Below are positions 40,650 to 50,674 of a stretch of 64,000 nt of DNA, in pieces (position 1 is the stretch's first letter; the number at the start of each line of letters is the position of its first letter). The DNA comes from an uncultured Roseovarius sp. Its GTDB lineage: Bacteria; Pseudomonadota; Alphaproteobacteria; Rhodobacterales; Rhodobacteraceae. The stretch is from contig CANMBU010000001.1 in NCBI GenBank assembly GCA_947496175.1, positions 186,001-250,000 on the forward strand. Direction: 5' to 3'. Under the pieces are notes generated by a model. That model was not told where the DNA came from and searched no databases. It saw only the letters and a program-made list of their open reading frames with translations. The translations under genes and the position numbers were made by a program.

Positions 40650-43055
40650 ATGACCGCCCTGCCCCCTGCCTTTGAGACCTGGTTTGCCAAACGCGGCTGG
40701 CACATCCATCCGCATCAGCAGGATATGCTGGATCGCGCCGATGACGCCGCGCTCCTTCTGATTGCGCCCACAGGAGGCGGGAAAACTCTGGCCGGGTTTC
40801 TGCCGACCTTGGTCGATCTGGCCTCAAACCCGCACGAGGGGCTGCATACGCTCTACATTTCACCGTTGAAAGCCCTGGCCGCCGATATCCGGCGCAACCT
40901 CACCACACCGGTCGAAGAGATGGGCCTGCCCATTCGGATTGAGGACCGCACGGGTGACACATCGTCTGCGCGCAAGAAACGTCAACGGGCCGATCCGCCG
41001 CATATCCTTCTGACGACACCAGAAAGCCTCGCATTACTGACGTCTTACGAGGATGCACCGCGCATCTTTGCTGGATTGAAACGTGTGGTTGTGGACGAGA
41101 TTCATGCCCTTGCAGAGTCCAAGCGCGGCGATCAGCTGATGCTGGCGCTGAGCCGGGTGCAGGCCCTTTGCCCTGACCTCAAGCGCGTGGGCCTTTCAGC
41201 GACGGTGGAAGACCCCAAAGCCATCGCTCACCTTTTGGCGCGCCATCCTGACCCGTGTGAAATTCTCCTGGCAGATCCCGGTCCAGAGCCACAAATCGCG
41301 ATGCTCAATACTGACGCACCTCCTCCCTGGGCTGGGGGGGGTGCGGTCTATGCTATTCCGGCCGTGTTGGAGGAAATCAAACGTCACAAGATCACGCTCA
41401 TCTTTCACAACACGCGTGCGCAGGCGGAAATTTTCTTTCATAATCTGTGGCTTGCCAACAAAGACGCCTTGCCTATCGGCATTCATCACGGCTCGCTTGA
41501 CCGCGCGCAGCGAGAGCGCGTGGAAGGCGCAATGCAGCGTGGAGAACTGCGCGCAGTGGTCTGCACCGGAAGCCTAGACCTGGGCATAGACTGGGGCGAT
41601 GTTGATTTGGTCATTCAGGTGGGAGCGCCCAAAAACGTCAAACGGCTTGTGCAACGCATCGGGCGCGCCAATCATCGCTACAATGCCCCGTCCAAAGCCC
41701 TTCTTGTGCCCGCCAATCGGTTTGAAGTGATCGAATGCCATGCCGCGTTAGAGGCCGCACGCGACCATGATCTTGATGGCGAGGCGCGTGGTCCCGGCCC
41801 CCGTGATGTGCTCTGCCAGCATATTCTCATCCGCGCCTGTTCCGGCCCATTCGACGCCAATGCACTTTTTGAGGAAGTTAAAACTGTTGGAGCATATTCG
41901 GACCTGACACGCGAAGAATTCGACGAATGCCTGGAGTTTTGCGCAACCGGTGGCTATGCCCTGCGCGCCTATGATCAGTGGCAAAGACTTCTGGAACGCA
42001 ACGGGTTGTGGCAGTTGCGCGATCCGAGGACCGCCAAACTTATTCGCATGAATATCGGCACAATTCAGGACAGCGATCTGCTGAAAGTCCGTATGAAGCG
42101 GGCCCGAGGCGGCAAACCGTTGGGCGAGATCGAAGAAGGCTTTGCTGCCTCTCTCACGCCTGGAGATACGTTCCTCATTGGCGGGCAGATCGTGAAGTAT
42201 GAAGGCCTTCGCGAAATGACTGTCGAAGTCAGTCGCGATGCGGCACGCAAACCCAAGATCGCTGTATTTTCCGGCACCAAGTTCGCCACATCAACGCAGC
42301 TCAGCCAACGTATTCTGCGTCTCTTGGCCAGTCATGAACGTTCTGCGCTGCCTGCGCATACTGCGGACTGGATTGCCTTGCAGGCAAGCATGTCTCAGCT
42401 GCCCGAAGCCGGAAGGCTCCTGATCGAAAGCTTTCCGCATGATGCTCGCGAGCATGTATGTATCTATGGGTTCGCCGGCCGCAACGCGCAGCAGACCCTC
42501 GGCTTGCTCATCACAAAACGCATGGAGGAAATGGCTCTTGCTCCAATGGGCTTTGTGTCAACCGACTACGCCACCTTGATTTGGGGGCTGGAGCCGCTGC
42601 AAGACGCAACAAAGCTCTTTGACCGGAGTGCTTTGCGCCAAGGGTTGGATCGTTGGCTGGCCAGTAATGCCTTGATGAAACGAACCTTTCGCGCCTCTGC
42701 CACGATCGCTGGTCTCATCCAGCGCAACCTGCCGCAGGTTCGCAAATCCGGGCGTCAGGCGACGTTTTCTTCCGACATCCTCTACGACACGCTGGCAAAA
42801 TACGATCCTCACCACCTGCTTCTCAACATCACCCGGCAAGAAGCGATGCGCGGTCTGATTGACTTTGGCCGAATTGACGAGATGCTTGACCGGGTCAACG
42901 GACGCATTGATCTGATCCGGCTGGAACGCGTGACACCCTTTGCGGCCCCTTTGTTTCTGGAGGCAGGGCGCACCCCGGTGGAGGGCGCAGCGCAAGAACG
43001 TCTCTTGGAAGAAGAAACCGAACGTTTGATGCAAGCAGCAGGTCTGATGAACTAG
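40650..43055 (+). CDS. Ligase-associated DEXH box helicase (Lhr type)
   Basis: An 801-residue superfamily 2 helicase: Walker A APTGGGKT at 39-46, LYISPLKALAADI, DEIH at 149-152 with the following ALAESKRGDQ, GLSATVED, the second RecA domain with GSLDLGIDWGDVDLVIQVG and RLVQRIGRANHR, then Lhr-core and DEAD-associated domains with FHPHD-type variants. This is the bacterial form linked to ATP-dependent DNA ligase and damage response. It is followed by pdeM 40 bases on. Ligase and exonuclease, the usual other members, are not in the window. Confidence 0.92.
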   Translation: MTALPPAFETWFAKRGWHIHPHQQDMLDRADDAALLLIAPTGGGKTLAGFLPTLVDLASNPHEGLHTLYISPLKALAADIRRNLTTPVEEMGLPIRIEDRTGDTSSARKKRQRADPPHILLTTPESLALLTSYEDAPRIFAGLKRVVVDEIHALAESKRGDQLMLALSRVQALCPDLKRVGLSATVEDPKAIAHLLARHPDPCEILLADPGPEPQIAMLNTDAPPPWAGGGAVYAIPAVLEEIKRHKITLIFHNTRAQAEIFFHNLWLANKDALPIGIHHGSLDRAQRERVEGAMQRGELRAVVCTGSLDLGIDWGDVDLVIQVGAPKNVKRLVQRIGRANHRYNAPSKALLVPANRFEVIECHAALEAARDHDLDGEARGPGPRDVLCQHILIRACSGPFDANALFEEVKTVGAYSDLTREEFDECLEFCATGGYALRAYDQWQRLLERNGLWQLRDPRTAKLIRMNIGTIQDSDLLKVRMKRARGGKPLGEIEEGFAASLTPGDTFLIGGQIVKYEGLREMTVEVSRDAARKPKIAVFSGTKFATSTQLSQRILRLLASHERSALPAHTADWIALQASMSQLPEAGRLLIESFPHDAREHVCIYGFAGRNAQQTLGLLITKRMEEMALAPMGFVSTDYATLIWGLEPLQDATKLFDRSALRQGLDRWLASNALMKRTFRASATIAGLIQRNLPQVRKSGRQATFSSDILYDTLAKYDPHHLLLNITRQEAMRGLIDFGRIDEMLDRVNGRIDLIRLERVTPFAAPLFLEAGRTPVEGAAQERLLEEETERLMQAAGLMN

Positions 43056-43095
43056 AGCTTGCAAATCATCCAGGCCCAAGCCACAAGAACAGAGC

Positions 43096-43761
43096 ATGAA
43101 CGGCTATGATTTCACCCTCGCAGGCGCGCAGCTGACCGCGCTTGGGTCCGGCGCGCTTTATTGGCGTGACCAGAATCTGCTATGCGTCTCGGACATGCAT
43201 CTGGGCAAGGCCGAGCGCCGCGCGCGGCTGGGCGATGCCATCCTGCCACCCTATGAAACCCACGACACCCTGTCGCGCTTGCAAAGCGATCTCGACATTA
43301 CAGGGGCTGGAACGGTGATCTGTCTTGGCGACAGTTTTGACGATACACAAGCGGCCGTATCGCTTCGTGAGGCCGAGAAGCTCTGGATTGCACGTTTGCA
43401 GGCCGGGCGTCGCTGGGTGTGGATAGAGGGCAACCATGACCCGGGTCCGATGGATCTTGGTGGCACCCATCTGTCCGAGTTACCGCTGCCGCCGCTGGTC
43501 TTTCGTCATATCGCAAAGCCAGGACAAAGTGGCGAAATCTCAGGGCATTATCACCCAAAGGTCACCTTACCAGTGAGAGGTCGTGCTATTACAAGACCCG
43601 CGTTTCTGATTGACAGTGACCGTGTGATCATGCCCGCCTTCGGCACCTATACCGGCGGGTTACGCAGCCATGACACAGCCCTTTGTGATCTCATGCGAAG
43701 CGAAGCAATCGCCGTTCTGACCGGCACCACACCCCGCGCCGCGCCAATGCCGCGTAGTTAA
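43096..43761 (+). CDS. pdeM: Ligase-associated metallophosphoesterase PdeM
   Basis: A 221-residue calcineurin-like phosphoesterase of the PdeM group. The metal ligands are in CVSDMHLGKAERRA (Asp33, His35), CLGDSFDD, EGNHDPG and SGHYHPK. The family is linked to DNA damage response with Lhr-type helicases and is taken to be a nuclease. It is co-directional with the helicase gene and probably co-transcribed. The C-terminal ten residues are Pro/Arg-rich and look like a loose tail. Confidence 0.92.
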   Translation: MNGYDFTLAGAQLTALGSGALYWRDQNLLCVSDMHLGKAERRARLGDAILPPYETHDTLSRLQSDLDITGAGTVICLGDSFDDTQAAVSLREAEKLWIARLQAGRRWVWIEGNHDPGPMDLGGTHLSELPLPPLVFRHIAKPGQSGEISGHYHPKVTLPVRGRAITRPAFLIDSDRVIMPAFGTYTGGLRSHDTALCDLMRSEAIAVLTGTTPRAAPMPRS

Positions 43762-43871
43762 AGCGTTCGGCCCGAAACCAGACTCACAGCTTTGCGTCAA
43801 ATGCAGCGCAAGATAAGAGTGTCGCCTGCGCCCTGCCATTATCTGATGTCTCAGATCAAAGGCCGGACGCT

Positions 43872-44660
43872 TTAGATGATGTTTGCCTTTTCCAAAGACG
43901 GTTTGTATTTGCGGCTTACCGGAACCACATCTCCATTGGACAGCACGATATTGATTTTGTGACTGTTCTCACGCGTCACTTGGACAATGGCCTCGCGTGC
44001 CACCCAGTGCGATCGATGCGTGCAATACCCTTCGACTTCATCCATTTCACTAATCGCATCAGTCAGACGCAAACGAAGTGTTTCCGATCCCGCAGAGGTT
44101 GCAATCTCCACATGGTGATCCTGACCTGAAATACGGATGATCTTACCCCTGTTTTCTGGACTCAATCGATTCATGAGGCGGGGTTCACTTTGTTCGTCAT
44201 CGTTTTCGAGAAACGGGTAGGTGCACTCCTCTGCGCGCACAATAACACGACGAGAAACATAGGCGGCGAAAGCCACAGCAAACGTGTAAATGACAACGTT
44301 TGGAAATTCGGGCGGCATACCGCCCAACACGCGTTCAACACCTCTGCCGATCAGAACCAAAATGGGCGTGAACACCACCGTCACGACAATACTGGCTGCG
44401 AGATCAAAGAGTGCGGGCCGGTCACGCCCGATCATCACCAGAATGACGCCACGCACAACGTAGCCACAAACTAAGGCAAGAGATACAACGGATATCCAGT
44501 ACAGCGCGCGTGCCGAAAGCTCCATGCTCTCAAACGTTCCGAACGGACCGGCCAGCACAGTAAGGATGACGGTCAAAAGCCAAACGACACCTGTAATCGG
44601 TGACATCATCATCCGAAGGTTTTCGGCAACGCTCAGTTTAATGTTTTCTGCAGACGCCAT
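43872..44660 (-). CDS. Membrane-bound LytTR-domain transcription regulator
   Basis: A 262-residue protein with four N-terminal membrane helices (about 22-42, 50-72, 82-105, 122-140) and a C-terminal LytTR DNA-binding domain (about 168-255, GKIIRISGQDHHVEI, DEVEGYCTHRSHWVAREAI, VVPVSRKYKPSLEK). There is no receiver or kinase domain, so the membrane part probably senses or tethers directly. Targets are unknown; LytTR proteins bind pairs of short direct repeats. It is divergent from the thioesterase gene with 100 AT-rich bases between. Confidence 0.88.
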   Translation of the reverse strand: MASAENIKLSVAENLRMMMSPITGVVWLLTVILTVLAGPFGTFESMELSARALYWISVVSLALVCGYVVRGVILVMIGRDRPALFDLAASIVVTVVFTPILVLIGRGVERVLGGMPPEFPNVVIYTFAVAFAAYVSRRVIVRAEECTYPFLENDDEQSEPRLMNRLSPENRGKIIRISGQDHHVEIATSAGSETLRLRLTDAISEMDEVEGYCTHRSHWVAREAIVQVTRENSHKINIVLSNGDVVPVSRKYKPSLEKANII

Positions 44661-44760
44661 TCGTCTCGCTACACACCCGCTCGAAATTCAACAATTTTCC
44701 GTTCACACGTACCGCCGACAAGACTAACCTAAATTTGCACAAATATCTTAGAGTTAATTC

Positions 44761-45207
44761 ATGGGAAAACTCCCCGAAATATCCCCTTATGTGATTGAAA
44801 AGATACATAAGAGTTTTGCTGCGCAAACGATGATGGAGACGCTCGGCGCGAAGCTGGCTCTTATCGAAAAGGGTTGTGTAGTGATCGAAGCTCCGATTTC
44901 AAACAGCAGTTTACAACAACAGGGCTTTGCGCATGCCGGGCTTACATTTTCAATCGGAGATAGTGCGGCTGGCTACTCTGCATTGACTTTATTGCCTGAA
45001 AATCACGAAGTTTTGACAAGTGAGATGAAGATCAATCTGCTCGCACCGGGAGAAGGCGACGCGCTTGTTGCGCGAGGGCGCGTGATTCGTCCAGGACGAC
45101 GGCTGATGGTTGTCCAGTCAGATGTTTTCGCTGTGAAAGACGGGCAAGAACGTCATATTGCGTTGCTGACCGGCACCATGGTGCCGGTCGATCTATCCCG
45201 CAGTTAG
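44761..45207 (+). CDS. PaaI-type hotdog-fold thioesterase
   Basis: A 148-residue hotdog thioesterase with the PaaI/4HBT core: [21 protein letters not shown] (active-site region with the conserved His and Asp) and [35 protein letters not shown]. It hydrolyses acyl- or aryl-CoA thioesters; no paa catabolic genes are nearby, so a phenylacetate role is not implied. Its last four bases overlap the 3' end of convergent folD. Confidence 0.86.
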   Translation: MGKLPEISPYVIEKIHKSFAAQTMMETLGAKLALIEKGCVVIEAPISNSSLQQQGFAHAGLTFSIGDSAAGYSALTLLPENHEVLTSEMKINLLAPGEGDALVARGRVIRPGRRLMVVQSDVFAVKDGQERHIALLTGTMVPVDLSRS

Positions 45208-46094
45208 GCCGTCAAACCCTCAGGTTCGGCCAATCCGTTCGCACGGCAGCAAGCAGTGACCGTGTTGGCCAACAGACAAGCAATGGTCATAGGCCCCACA
45301 CCGCCCGGCACAGGCGTAATCGCCCCGGCTCGTTCGGACGCGCTGGCAAAGTCCACATCGCCCACAAGCTTGTTCTTGCCGTCGCGTTCAATCCGGTTGA
45401 TGCCCACGTCAATGACGGTGGCTCCTTCCTTGATCCAGTCGCCGGGGACCATTTCAGGGCGGCCGACAGCGGCGACGACAATATCGGCGCGACGCACCAC
45501 ATCCGGCAAGTCTTTGGTCCGAGAATGAGCAATCGTCACGGTGCAGCTGTCGCCGAGCAGCAGCTGCGCCATGGGTTTGCCCACAATGTTAGAGCGGCCC
45601 ACAACCACAGCATCCAGACCGCTAAGTGACCCGTGATGGTCGCGCAGCATCATCAGACAGCCCAAAGGCGTACAGGGCACCATAGATTTCTGACCAGTGC
45701 CCAACAGGCCCACATTGGAAATGTGGAACCCATCGACATCTTTGGCCGGGTCGATTGAGTTGATCACAAGATCCTCGTTGAGATGCCCAGGCAAGGGTAG
45801 CTGCACCAAAATCCCATGAATATCAGGATCGTTGTTAAGCTGATCGACAACGGCCAGAAGATCCTCTTCGGACGTATCGGCATCCAGTTTGTGCTCGACA
45901 GACTTCATGCCCACCTCGACAGTTTGTTTGCCTTTGGAGCGCACATAAACCTGAGAGGCAGGGTCTTCCCCGACCAGCACCACGGCCAAGCCGGGTGTGA
46001 TGCCGTGCTCTTCTTTCAACCGCGCCACATGGCCTGCGACTTTTTCCCGAACGGTACCGGCAAAGGCTTTGCCGTTAATGATCTGCGCTGTCAT
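45204..46094 (-). CDS. folD: Methylenetetrahydrofolate dehydrogenase / methenyltetrahydrofolate cyclohydrolase
   Basis: A 296-residue bifunctional FolD that interconverts 5,10-methylene-THF and 10-formyl-THF. Signature sequences are [22 protein letters not shown] (with the catalytic Lys), [23 protein letters not shown] and the NADP-binding [18 protein letters not shown]. It lies downstream of fhs in the same direction with a REP pair between; both act on the same one-carbon pool, so the pairing is functional. Confidence 0.97.
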   Translation of the reverse strand: MTAQIINGKAFAGTVREKVAGHVARLKEEHGITPGLAVVLVGEDPASQVYVRSKGKQTVEVGMKSVEHKLDADTSEEDLLAVVDQLNNDPDIHGILVQLPLPGHLNEDLVINSIDPAKDVDGFHISNVGLLGTGQKSMVPCTPLGCLMMLRDHHGSLSGLDAVVVGRSNIVGKPMAQLLLGDSCTVTIAHSRTKDLPDVVRRADIVVAAVGRPEMVPGDWIKEGATVIDVGINRIERDGKNKLVGDVDFASASERAGAITPVPGGVGPMTIACLLANTVTACCRANGLAEPEGLTA

Positions 46095-46118
46095 CGTCTT
46101 TCCTTTTTACATGTGGAA

Positions 46119-46175
46119 GGCGGGGTGAAACCCCGCCCTACGACACAACTTGGTAGGGCGGGGTTTCACCCCGCC
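46119..46175. repeat. REP inverted pair between folD and fhs
   Basis: A 22-base arm (46119-46140, GGCGGGGTGAAACCCCGCCC plus TA) is repeated as its exact reverse complement at 46154-46175, with 13 bases between. Each arm is also a hairpin. The core GGGCGGGGTTTCACCCCGCC is close to the elements near the RAYT gene at 3.5-4.0 kb. The arm ends six bases from the fhs stop. Confidence 0.85.
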
Positions 46176-46180
46176 ATGAA

Positions 46181-47857
46181 TTAAAACAACCCTTCGATCT
46201 GGCCGTCGTCGTTGAGGTGAATGTTCTCTGCCGCTGGTTTGCTGGGCAGGCCTGGCATGGTCATGATCTCACCGCAGACAACGACCACAAACCCGGCCCC
46301 GGCACTGAGCCGCACTTCGCGCACGGGCACCGAGTGGCCGGTGGGCGCGCCGCGCAGGTTCGGGTCGGTCGAGAAGCTGTATTGCGTTTTGGCCATGCAG
46401 ACCGGCAGATTGCCGTAACCCTGGTCTTCCCAGAGCTTGAGCTGATCGCGGATCTTCTTGTCGGCCAGAACCTCATCGGCGCGGTAGATGCGCTTGGCGA
46501 TGGTCTCGACCTTTTCAAAAAGGCTCATGTCATCGGGATAGATCGGCGCAAAGTTGGCATTGCCCGCATCCACAACCTCAACCACTTTCTTGGCAAGGTT
46601 TTCGGAGCCTTCCGAGCCAAACTCCCAATGCTTGGACACAACCGCCTCGGCACCGTGCTCAGACACGTAATCCTTGACCGCCTGCACTTCGGCATCGGTG
46701 TCGGTGACAAAGTGGTTGATCGCCACAACCACCGGCACGCCAAAGGATTTCACGTTCTCGATGTGTCGCCCAAGGTTCGGGCAGCCGTTTTTGACCGCTT
46801 CGACATTTTCAGGACCAAGATCAGCCTTGGCCACGCCGCCGTTCATTTTCATCGCGCGGACCGTGGCCACGAGCACCACTGCAGAAGGAGCAATTCCCGC
46901 CTTGCGGCATTTGATGTTCATGAACTTCTCAGCACCAAGGTCGGCGCCAAAGCCCGCTTCGGTCACCACGTAATCGGCAATCTTCAGTGCCGTCGTGGTC
47001 GCAATCACCGAGTTACAGCCATGCGCGATGTTTGCGAACGGGCCGCCATGGACAAAGGCCGGGTTGTTTTCCAGCGTCTGCACAAGGTTGGGCTGCATCG
47101 CGTCCTTGAGCAGAACGGTCATCGCGCCCTCGGCTTTGATGTCGCGGCAGAAGACCGGCGTGCGGTCGCGGCGGTAGGCCACGATCATGTCGCCAAGACG
47201 CTTTTCAAGGTCCTTGAGATCTTTGGCCAGGCACAGGATCGCCATGACCTCGGACGCCACGGTGATGTCAAACCCGCCTTCGCGTGGGAAGCCGTTGGCG
47301 ACACCGCCCAGCGACACGTTGATCTGACGCAGGGCGCGGTCGTTCATGTCCACGACACGCCGCCACTGCACCCGGCGCACGTCAATCTCCTGCTCATTGC
47401 CCCAGTAAATGTGGTTGTCGATCATCGCCGAGAGCAACGAGTGGGCCGACGTGATCGCATGGAAGTCACCTGTGAAATGCAGGTTCATGTCCTCCATCGG
47501 CACCACCTGGGCATAGCCCCCCCCGGCCGCGCCGCCCTTCATCCCGAAGTTCGGCCCAAGCGACGCCTCGCGAATGCAGATCATCGCCTTCTTGCCGATG
47601 CGGTTCAGGCCATCGCCCAGACCCACGGTCGTCGTCGTCTTGCCCTCGCCCGCAGGCGTCGGGTTGATCGCAGTCACAAGGATCAGCTTGCCGTCTGTGT
47701 TCTTCTGGACCGAGTTGATGTAGTCCTGGCTCACCTTGGCCTTGTCATGGCCGTAGGGCAGCAGATGCTCGGTCGGGATGCCAAGCTTGTCGCCAACTTG
47801 CTGGATTGGCTGTTTCTTGGCCTCGCGGGCGATTTCAATGTCGGACTTATAGCTCAT
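46181..47857 (-). CDS. fhs: Formate-tetrahydrofolate ligase
   Basis: A 558-residue enzyme that makes 10-formyl-THF from formate, THF and ATP. The ATP loop is [12 protein letters not shown] (65-76). Other family blocks are [48 protein letters not shown] and [19 protein letters not shown] near the C-terminus. In Roseobacter-group bacteria Fhs with FolD feeds one-carbon units from methylated compounds such as DMSP or glycine betaine; that link is inferred. A start at 47857 has AAGGGAAGTC upstream. Confidence 0.98.
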   Translation of the reverse strand: MSYKSDIEIAREAKKQPIQQVGDKLGIPTEHLLPYGHDKAKVSQDYINSVQKNTDGKLILVTAINPTPAGEGKTTTTVGLGDGLNRIGKKAMICIREASLGPNFGMKGGAAGGGYAQVVPMEDMNLHFTGDFHAITSAHSLLSAMIDNHIYWGNEQEIDVRRVQWRRVVDMNDRALRQINVSLGGVANGFPREGGFDITVASEVMAILCLAKDLKDLEKRLGDMIVAYRRDRTPVFCRDIKAEGAMTVLLKDAMQPNLVQTLENNPAFVHGGPFANIAHGCNSVIATTTALKIADYVVTEAGFGADLGAEKFMNIKCRKAGIAPSAVVLVATVRAMKMNGGVAKADLGPENVEAVKNGCPNLGRHIENVKSFGVPVVVAINHFVTDTDAEVQAVKDYVSEHGAEAVVSKHWEFGSEGSENLAKKVVEVVDAGNANFAPIYPDDMSLFEKVETIAKRIYRADEVLADKKIRDQLKLWEDQGYGNLPVCMAKTQYSFSTDPNLRGAPTGHSVPVREVRLSAGAGFVVVVCGEIMTMPGLPSKPAAENIHLNDDGQIEGLF

Positions 47858-48077
47858 GATGACTTCCCTTTGGCCGCGCGCGGCAACTCCTGTTCGCTGT
47901 TAGCCATACAAAGTAGGCCCTTGTATACGAGGTCAGGAATCCGACATTTCCCGTCGCTGATGCGGCGGATAGTTACGGTTTTGTTTCATATCGGAAACAC
48001 TCGGCGCCCCATGCGCACCAGATTTTGTGGTGCCTCAACATAAAACCTCGCTAATCTGCGACAAGAAAGGATGCATA

Positions 48078-49142
48078 GTGAAACGACGCACGATCTTGCA
48101 GGGTATGGCCGCAGGGCTGAGTTTCGGAGGGACCACAGCAATGGGTCTAAGCAACAGTTTTTATGTTCCTGCGGAAGAAGCACCACATGAATGCACCTTC
48201 ATGCAATGGCCCGTGAGCAGAAAAGTTTATTCACACAAAGGCTTTCTGAAACTTGTGCAAGCCAAGATCGTTGAAATCGCGAACCTCATCGCGGAATTTG
48301 AGCCTGTTGTGATGTTGGCCGATGCCGACCACCATGCGCAGATCGCTCCCCTCCTTTCTGGCAACGTCACATTGTGGAACGTCCCGACCGAAGATCTCTG
48401 GTGTCGCGACTCGGGCCCGATTTTTGCCATTGATGGAGCTGGACACAGGGTGATCCAGCACATCAAGTTCAATGGCTGGGGAAACAAGCAGACGCATGTA
48501 CATGACAGCCAAATCGCCCCTCGCGTGGCAGAGCTTTTGGATCTGCCTCTCGTGGACACCCCTCTCAAAGGCGAAGGCGGAGGCATTGAACAGGACGGGC
48601 ATGGGCTTTTGATGGCGCATGAAAGCTCTTGGGTGATCCGAAACCGAAATCCGGGACGGTCCCGCGAAGACGTTGAACACGCATTGCTGCAATCCTTTGG
48701 CGCGTCGGAAATGATCTGGGCGCCCGGCCTTAAGGATCACGACATCACTGACTACCACATAGACGCCCTGGCGCGCTTTACCGGGCCGGGGCGGGTGTTG
48801 ATGAACTTGCCATCCGAGCCGCTACCTGACGATCCATTCTACAAGGCCATGATAGAGACCTATGACATCCTGATCGCCCGCGGCCTTGATGTCGATATCA
48901 TCCCGGAACCAGACCAAAGACGGGTCAAGAGCTATGATTTTGTTGCCTCATACGTGAATTACTACGTTTGTAATGGCGCGGTGATCGCCTCGGAATTTGG
49001 CGATGCGGAAACCGACGCCAAGGCGCGGGAAGCGCTCATGGCACACTTCCCAGGACGGGACATTGTGATGGTGGATGCAGATATACTTGGCGAACTTGGC
49101 GGCGGCATCCATTGCGCAACACAGCAAATGCCAAGGGCTTAG
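48078..49142 (+). CDS. Agmatine deiminase family protein with a Tat-like signal
   Basis: A 354-residue member of the agmatine deiminase/PAD_porph family, which hydrolyses agmatine to N-carbamoylputrescine and ammonia. Active-site blocks are ECTFMQWP, DLWCRDSGP, GEGGGIEQDG, DYHIDALARF and the nucleophile Cys346 in GGGIHCATQQMP. The GTG at 48078 has AAAGGA six bases upstream and gives the N-terminus MKRRTILQGMAAGLSFGGTT, a twin-arginine type signal. Family enzymes are usually cytoplasmic, so export would be unusual. It is divergent from fhs with about 220 bases of spacer. Confidence 0.87.
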   Translation: MKRRTILQGMAAGLSFGGTTAMGLSNSFYVPAEEAPHECTFMQWPVSRKVYSHKGFLKLVQAKIVEIANLIAEFEPVVMLADADHHAQIAPLLSGNVTLWNVPTEDLWCRDSGPIFAIDGAGHRVIQHIKFNGWGNKQTHVHDSQIAPRVAELLDLPLVDTPLKGEGGGIEQDGHGLLMAHESSWVIRNRNPGRSREDVEHALLQSFGASEMIWAPGLKDHDITDYHIDALARFTGPGRVLMNLPSEPLPDDPFYKAMIETYDILIARGLDVDIIPEPDQRRVKSYDFVASYVNYYVCNGAVIASEFGDAETDAKAREALMAHFPGRDIVMVDADILGELGGGIHCATQQMPRA

Positions 49143-49173
49143 GACGCGCAAAGACTTCCAAGATGCAAAGAGC

Positions 49174-49782
49174 TTAGTACGCCTTACCGGTCAGGCAGTC
49201 TGCATGGTGCATCCATGGGCGCTGATCAGGGACATGCAGGCGCAATGTGTCCCCTACGCTGAGAGGCCCGGGTCGTTCTACCCACGCCGTCACACCGCGC
49301 CTGTGACGTGCGGCTGGTTTGAAGAGTTTGCCGTACCCCTCGTGATCCTTCTCAAGCTCCTTACCGGGCCAGATGCAGGGGCGGTTTTCCATATCGATCA
49401 CCAAAGTCGTGCCCTCATCAGACTGCAAACGCGATGAGGGGGGGATGTGCGTAAAGTCGTCAATCCCTTCAACCACAATGGAGGCCCCCATCCATTCAGG
49501 GTTCATTTCGTCCAACCCAACCTCTTTCGCGATATCGGCAAGCTCCTCGGCAGAGAGCACCGAAAACTGACGTACATTGGCAATTTCGGTGCCTTCTTCG
49601 TGCTGATCCTTGACTCTCACACAGGACGGCCGCGTCCGGCCACCATGGAACTCACCCGGCACACCATCCCAACCGACATCCACCGATGTCAGCGGCTCAG
49701 ACCGGATACCGTCCTCCTGCGTTTTGACGAACCCAAGCCAGGTAACGCGAGCATAGTGATCTGTCGGCAGTAACGCGGGCAT
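49174..49782 (-). CDS. MOSC domain protein
   Basis: A 202-residue MOSC-domain protein. Typical blocks are GWDGVPGEFHGGRTRPSCVR near the N-terminus, EIANVRQFSVLSAEELADIA, PEWMGASIVVEGIDDFTHIPPSSRL, and ENRPCIWPGKELE carrying the likely molybdenum/sulfur-binding Cys. MOSC domains bind the molybdenum cofactor or carry sulfur in its chemistry. The exact partner is unknown. It stands alone, convergent with the deiminase gene. Confidence 0.88.
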   Translation of the reverse strand: MPALLPTDHYARVTWLGFVKTQEDGIRSEPLTSVDVGWDGVPGEFHGGRTRPSCVRVKDQHEEGTEIANVRQFSVLSAEELADIAKEVGLDEMNPEWMGASIVVEGIDDFTHIPPSSRLQSDEGTTLVIDMENRPCIWPGKELEKDHEGYGKLFKPAARHRRGVTAWVERPGPLSVGDTLRLHVPDQRPWMHHADCLTGKAY

Positions 49783-49948
49783 GATGGCTCCTTTGAATGT
49801 GTTGCACCAACTTCGACGCCTATCATGATGTGGTCAAATCAAATTACGTGATGATGTGTTCTCGAAGATTTTTCCCCTTATTCGTTGAATTTGAGAACAC
49901 TAAATGGGCTAACGATGATGTAGTTTGTTGAGTGCACTCCGAAGCCAT

Positions 49949-50647
49949 ATGTTTAGACAGGCCGTTCTTCCAATCTGCGTGTGCATTTGCACCGCGTCAG
50001 TTACTCAAGCCGACCCTCTGGACCACGGGCAATGGTCTGGTTTTTACACCGGCGTGACACTGAACTACGCAGGTGGAACAAACAAGACGATCGGAAATCG
50101 CTTTACCTTTAACCAGAACCAAGCCGTGAACCGTGTCGATCATTCCTACGAGGGTTTTGGTCTCAGCGGTTTCATTGGATGGAATAAACGTGTTGGTAGA
50201 GTCGTCTATGGTGGTGAATTTTCCCTCTCTGCCGATGATCTAAGCTCGGAACTTACGTTCAATGCTGACAACGATATCGATCAGGTTGAAATTCAATGGT
50301 CTGGGAATATCACCGGACGGTACGGGCAGGTATATGGCGAGACGTTGCTCTATGCCAAAGGCGGTGTGTCATTTGCAAGGATCCGCAACATTGGCGGCGA
50401 TGTGAATGGTGGGGCGCTAACCCTTTCAGACGCTTACATGCGAAACGACCTGTATTTCGGGCCTCTTCTTGCCATCGGCGCAGAGCGGTTCTTTAATGAA
50501 AACTGGTTACTGCGCGTTGAATATAGCGTCACCGATTTTGGCAACTTCACGCAGGCGAACCAAGACGGCGCACCAAACTCTCAACGATACTCGGTCAGCA
50601 ATGGCCCTGTGCAGAAGCTGTCTTTGGGCATTGCATTCCAGTTTTGA
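49949..50647 (+). CDS. Outer-membrane beta-barrel protein
   Basis: A 232-residue porin-like protein with a signal peptide (to about residue 23, SVTQAD), a start of barrel DHGQWSGFYTGVTLNYAGG, alternating beta strands, and a terminal Phe in LSLGIAFQF, the outer-membrane insertion signal. It resembles the Opa/OmpW-size eight-strand barrels of alphaproteobacteria (LYAKGGVSFARI, EYSVTDFGNF). Ligand unknown. The ATG at 49949 gives the best signal peptide; TTG codons upstream are less likely. Confidence 0.82.
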   Translation: MFRQAVLPICVCICTASVTQADPLDHGQWSGFYTGVTLNYAGGTNKTIGNRFTFNQNQAVNRVDHSYEGFGLSGFIGWNKRVGRVVYGGEFSLSADDLSSELTFNADNDIDQVEIQWSGNITGRYGQVYGETLLYAKGGVSFARIRNIGGDVNGGALTLSDAYMRNDLYFGPLLAIGAERFFNENWLLRVEYSVTDFGNFTQANQDGAPNSQRYSVSNGPVQKLSLGIAFQF

Positions 50648-50674
50648 AGGCGTAAGCGGTGTTTTGAGGCTCGA

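Noticed and set aside
46217-48043. 608-residue rightward frame opposite fhs
   Set aside because: Product is His/Arg-rich with no fold; it mirrors the codon bias of fhs, which has all its motifs.
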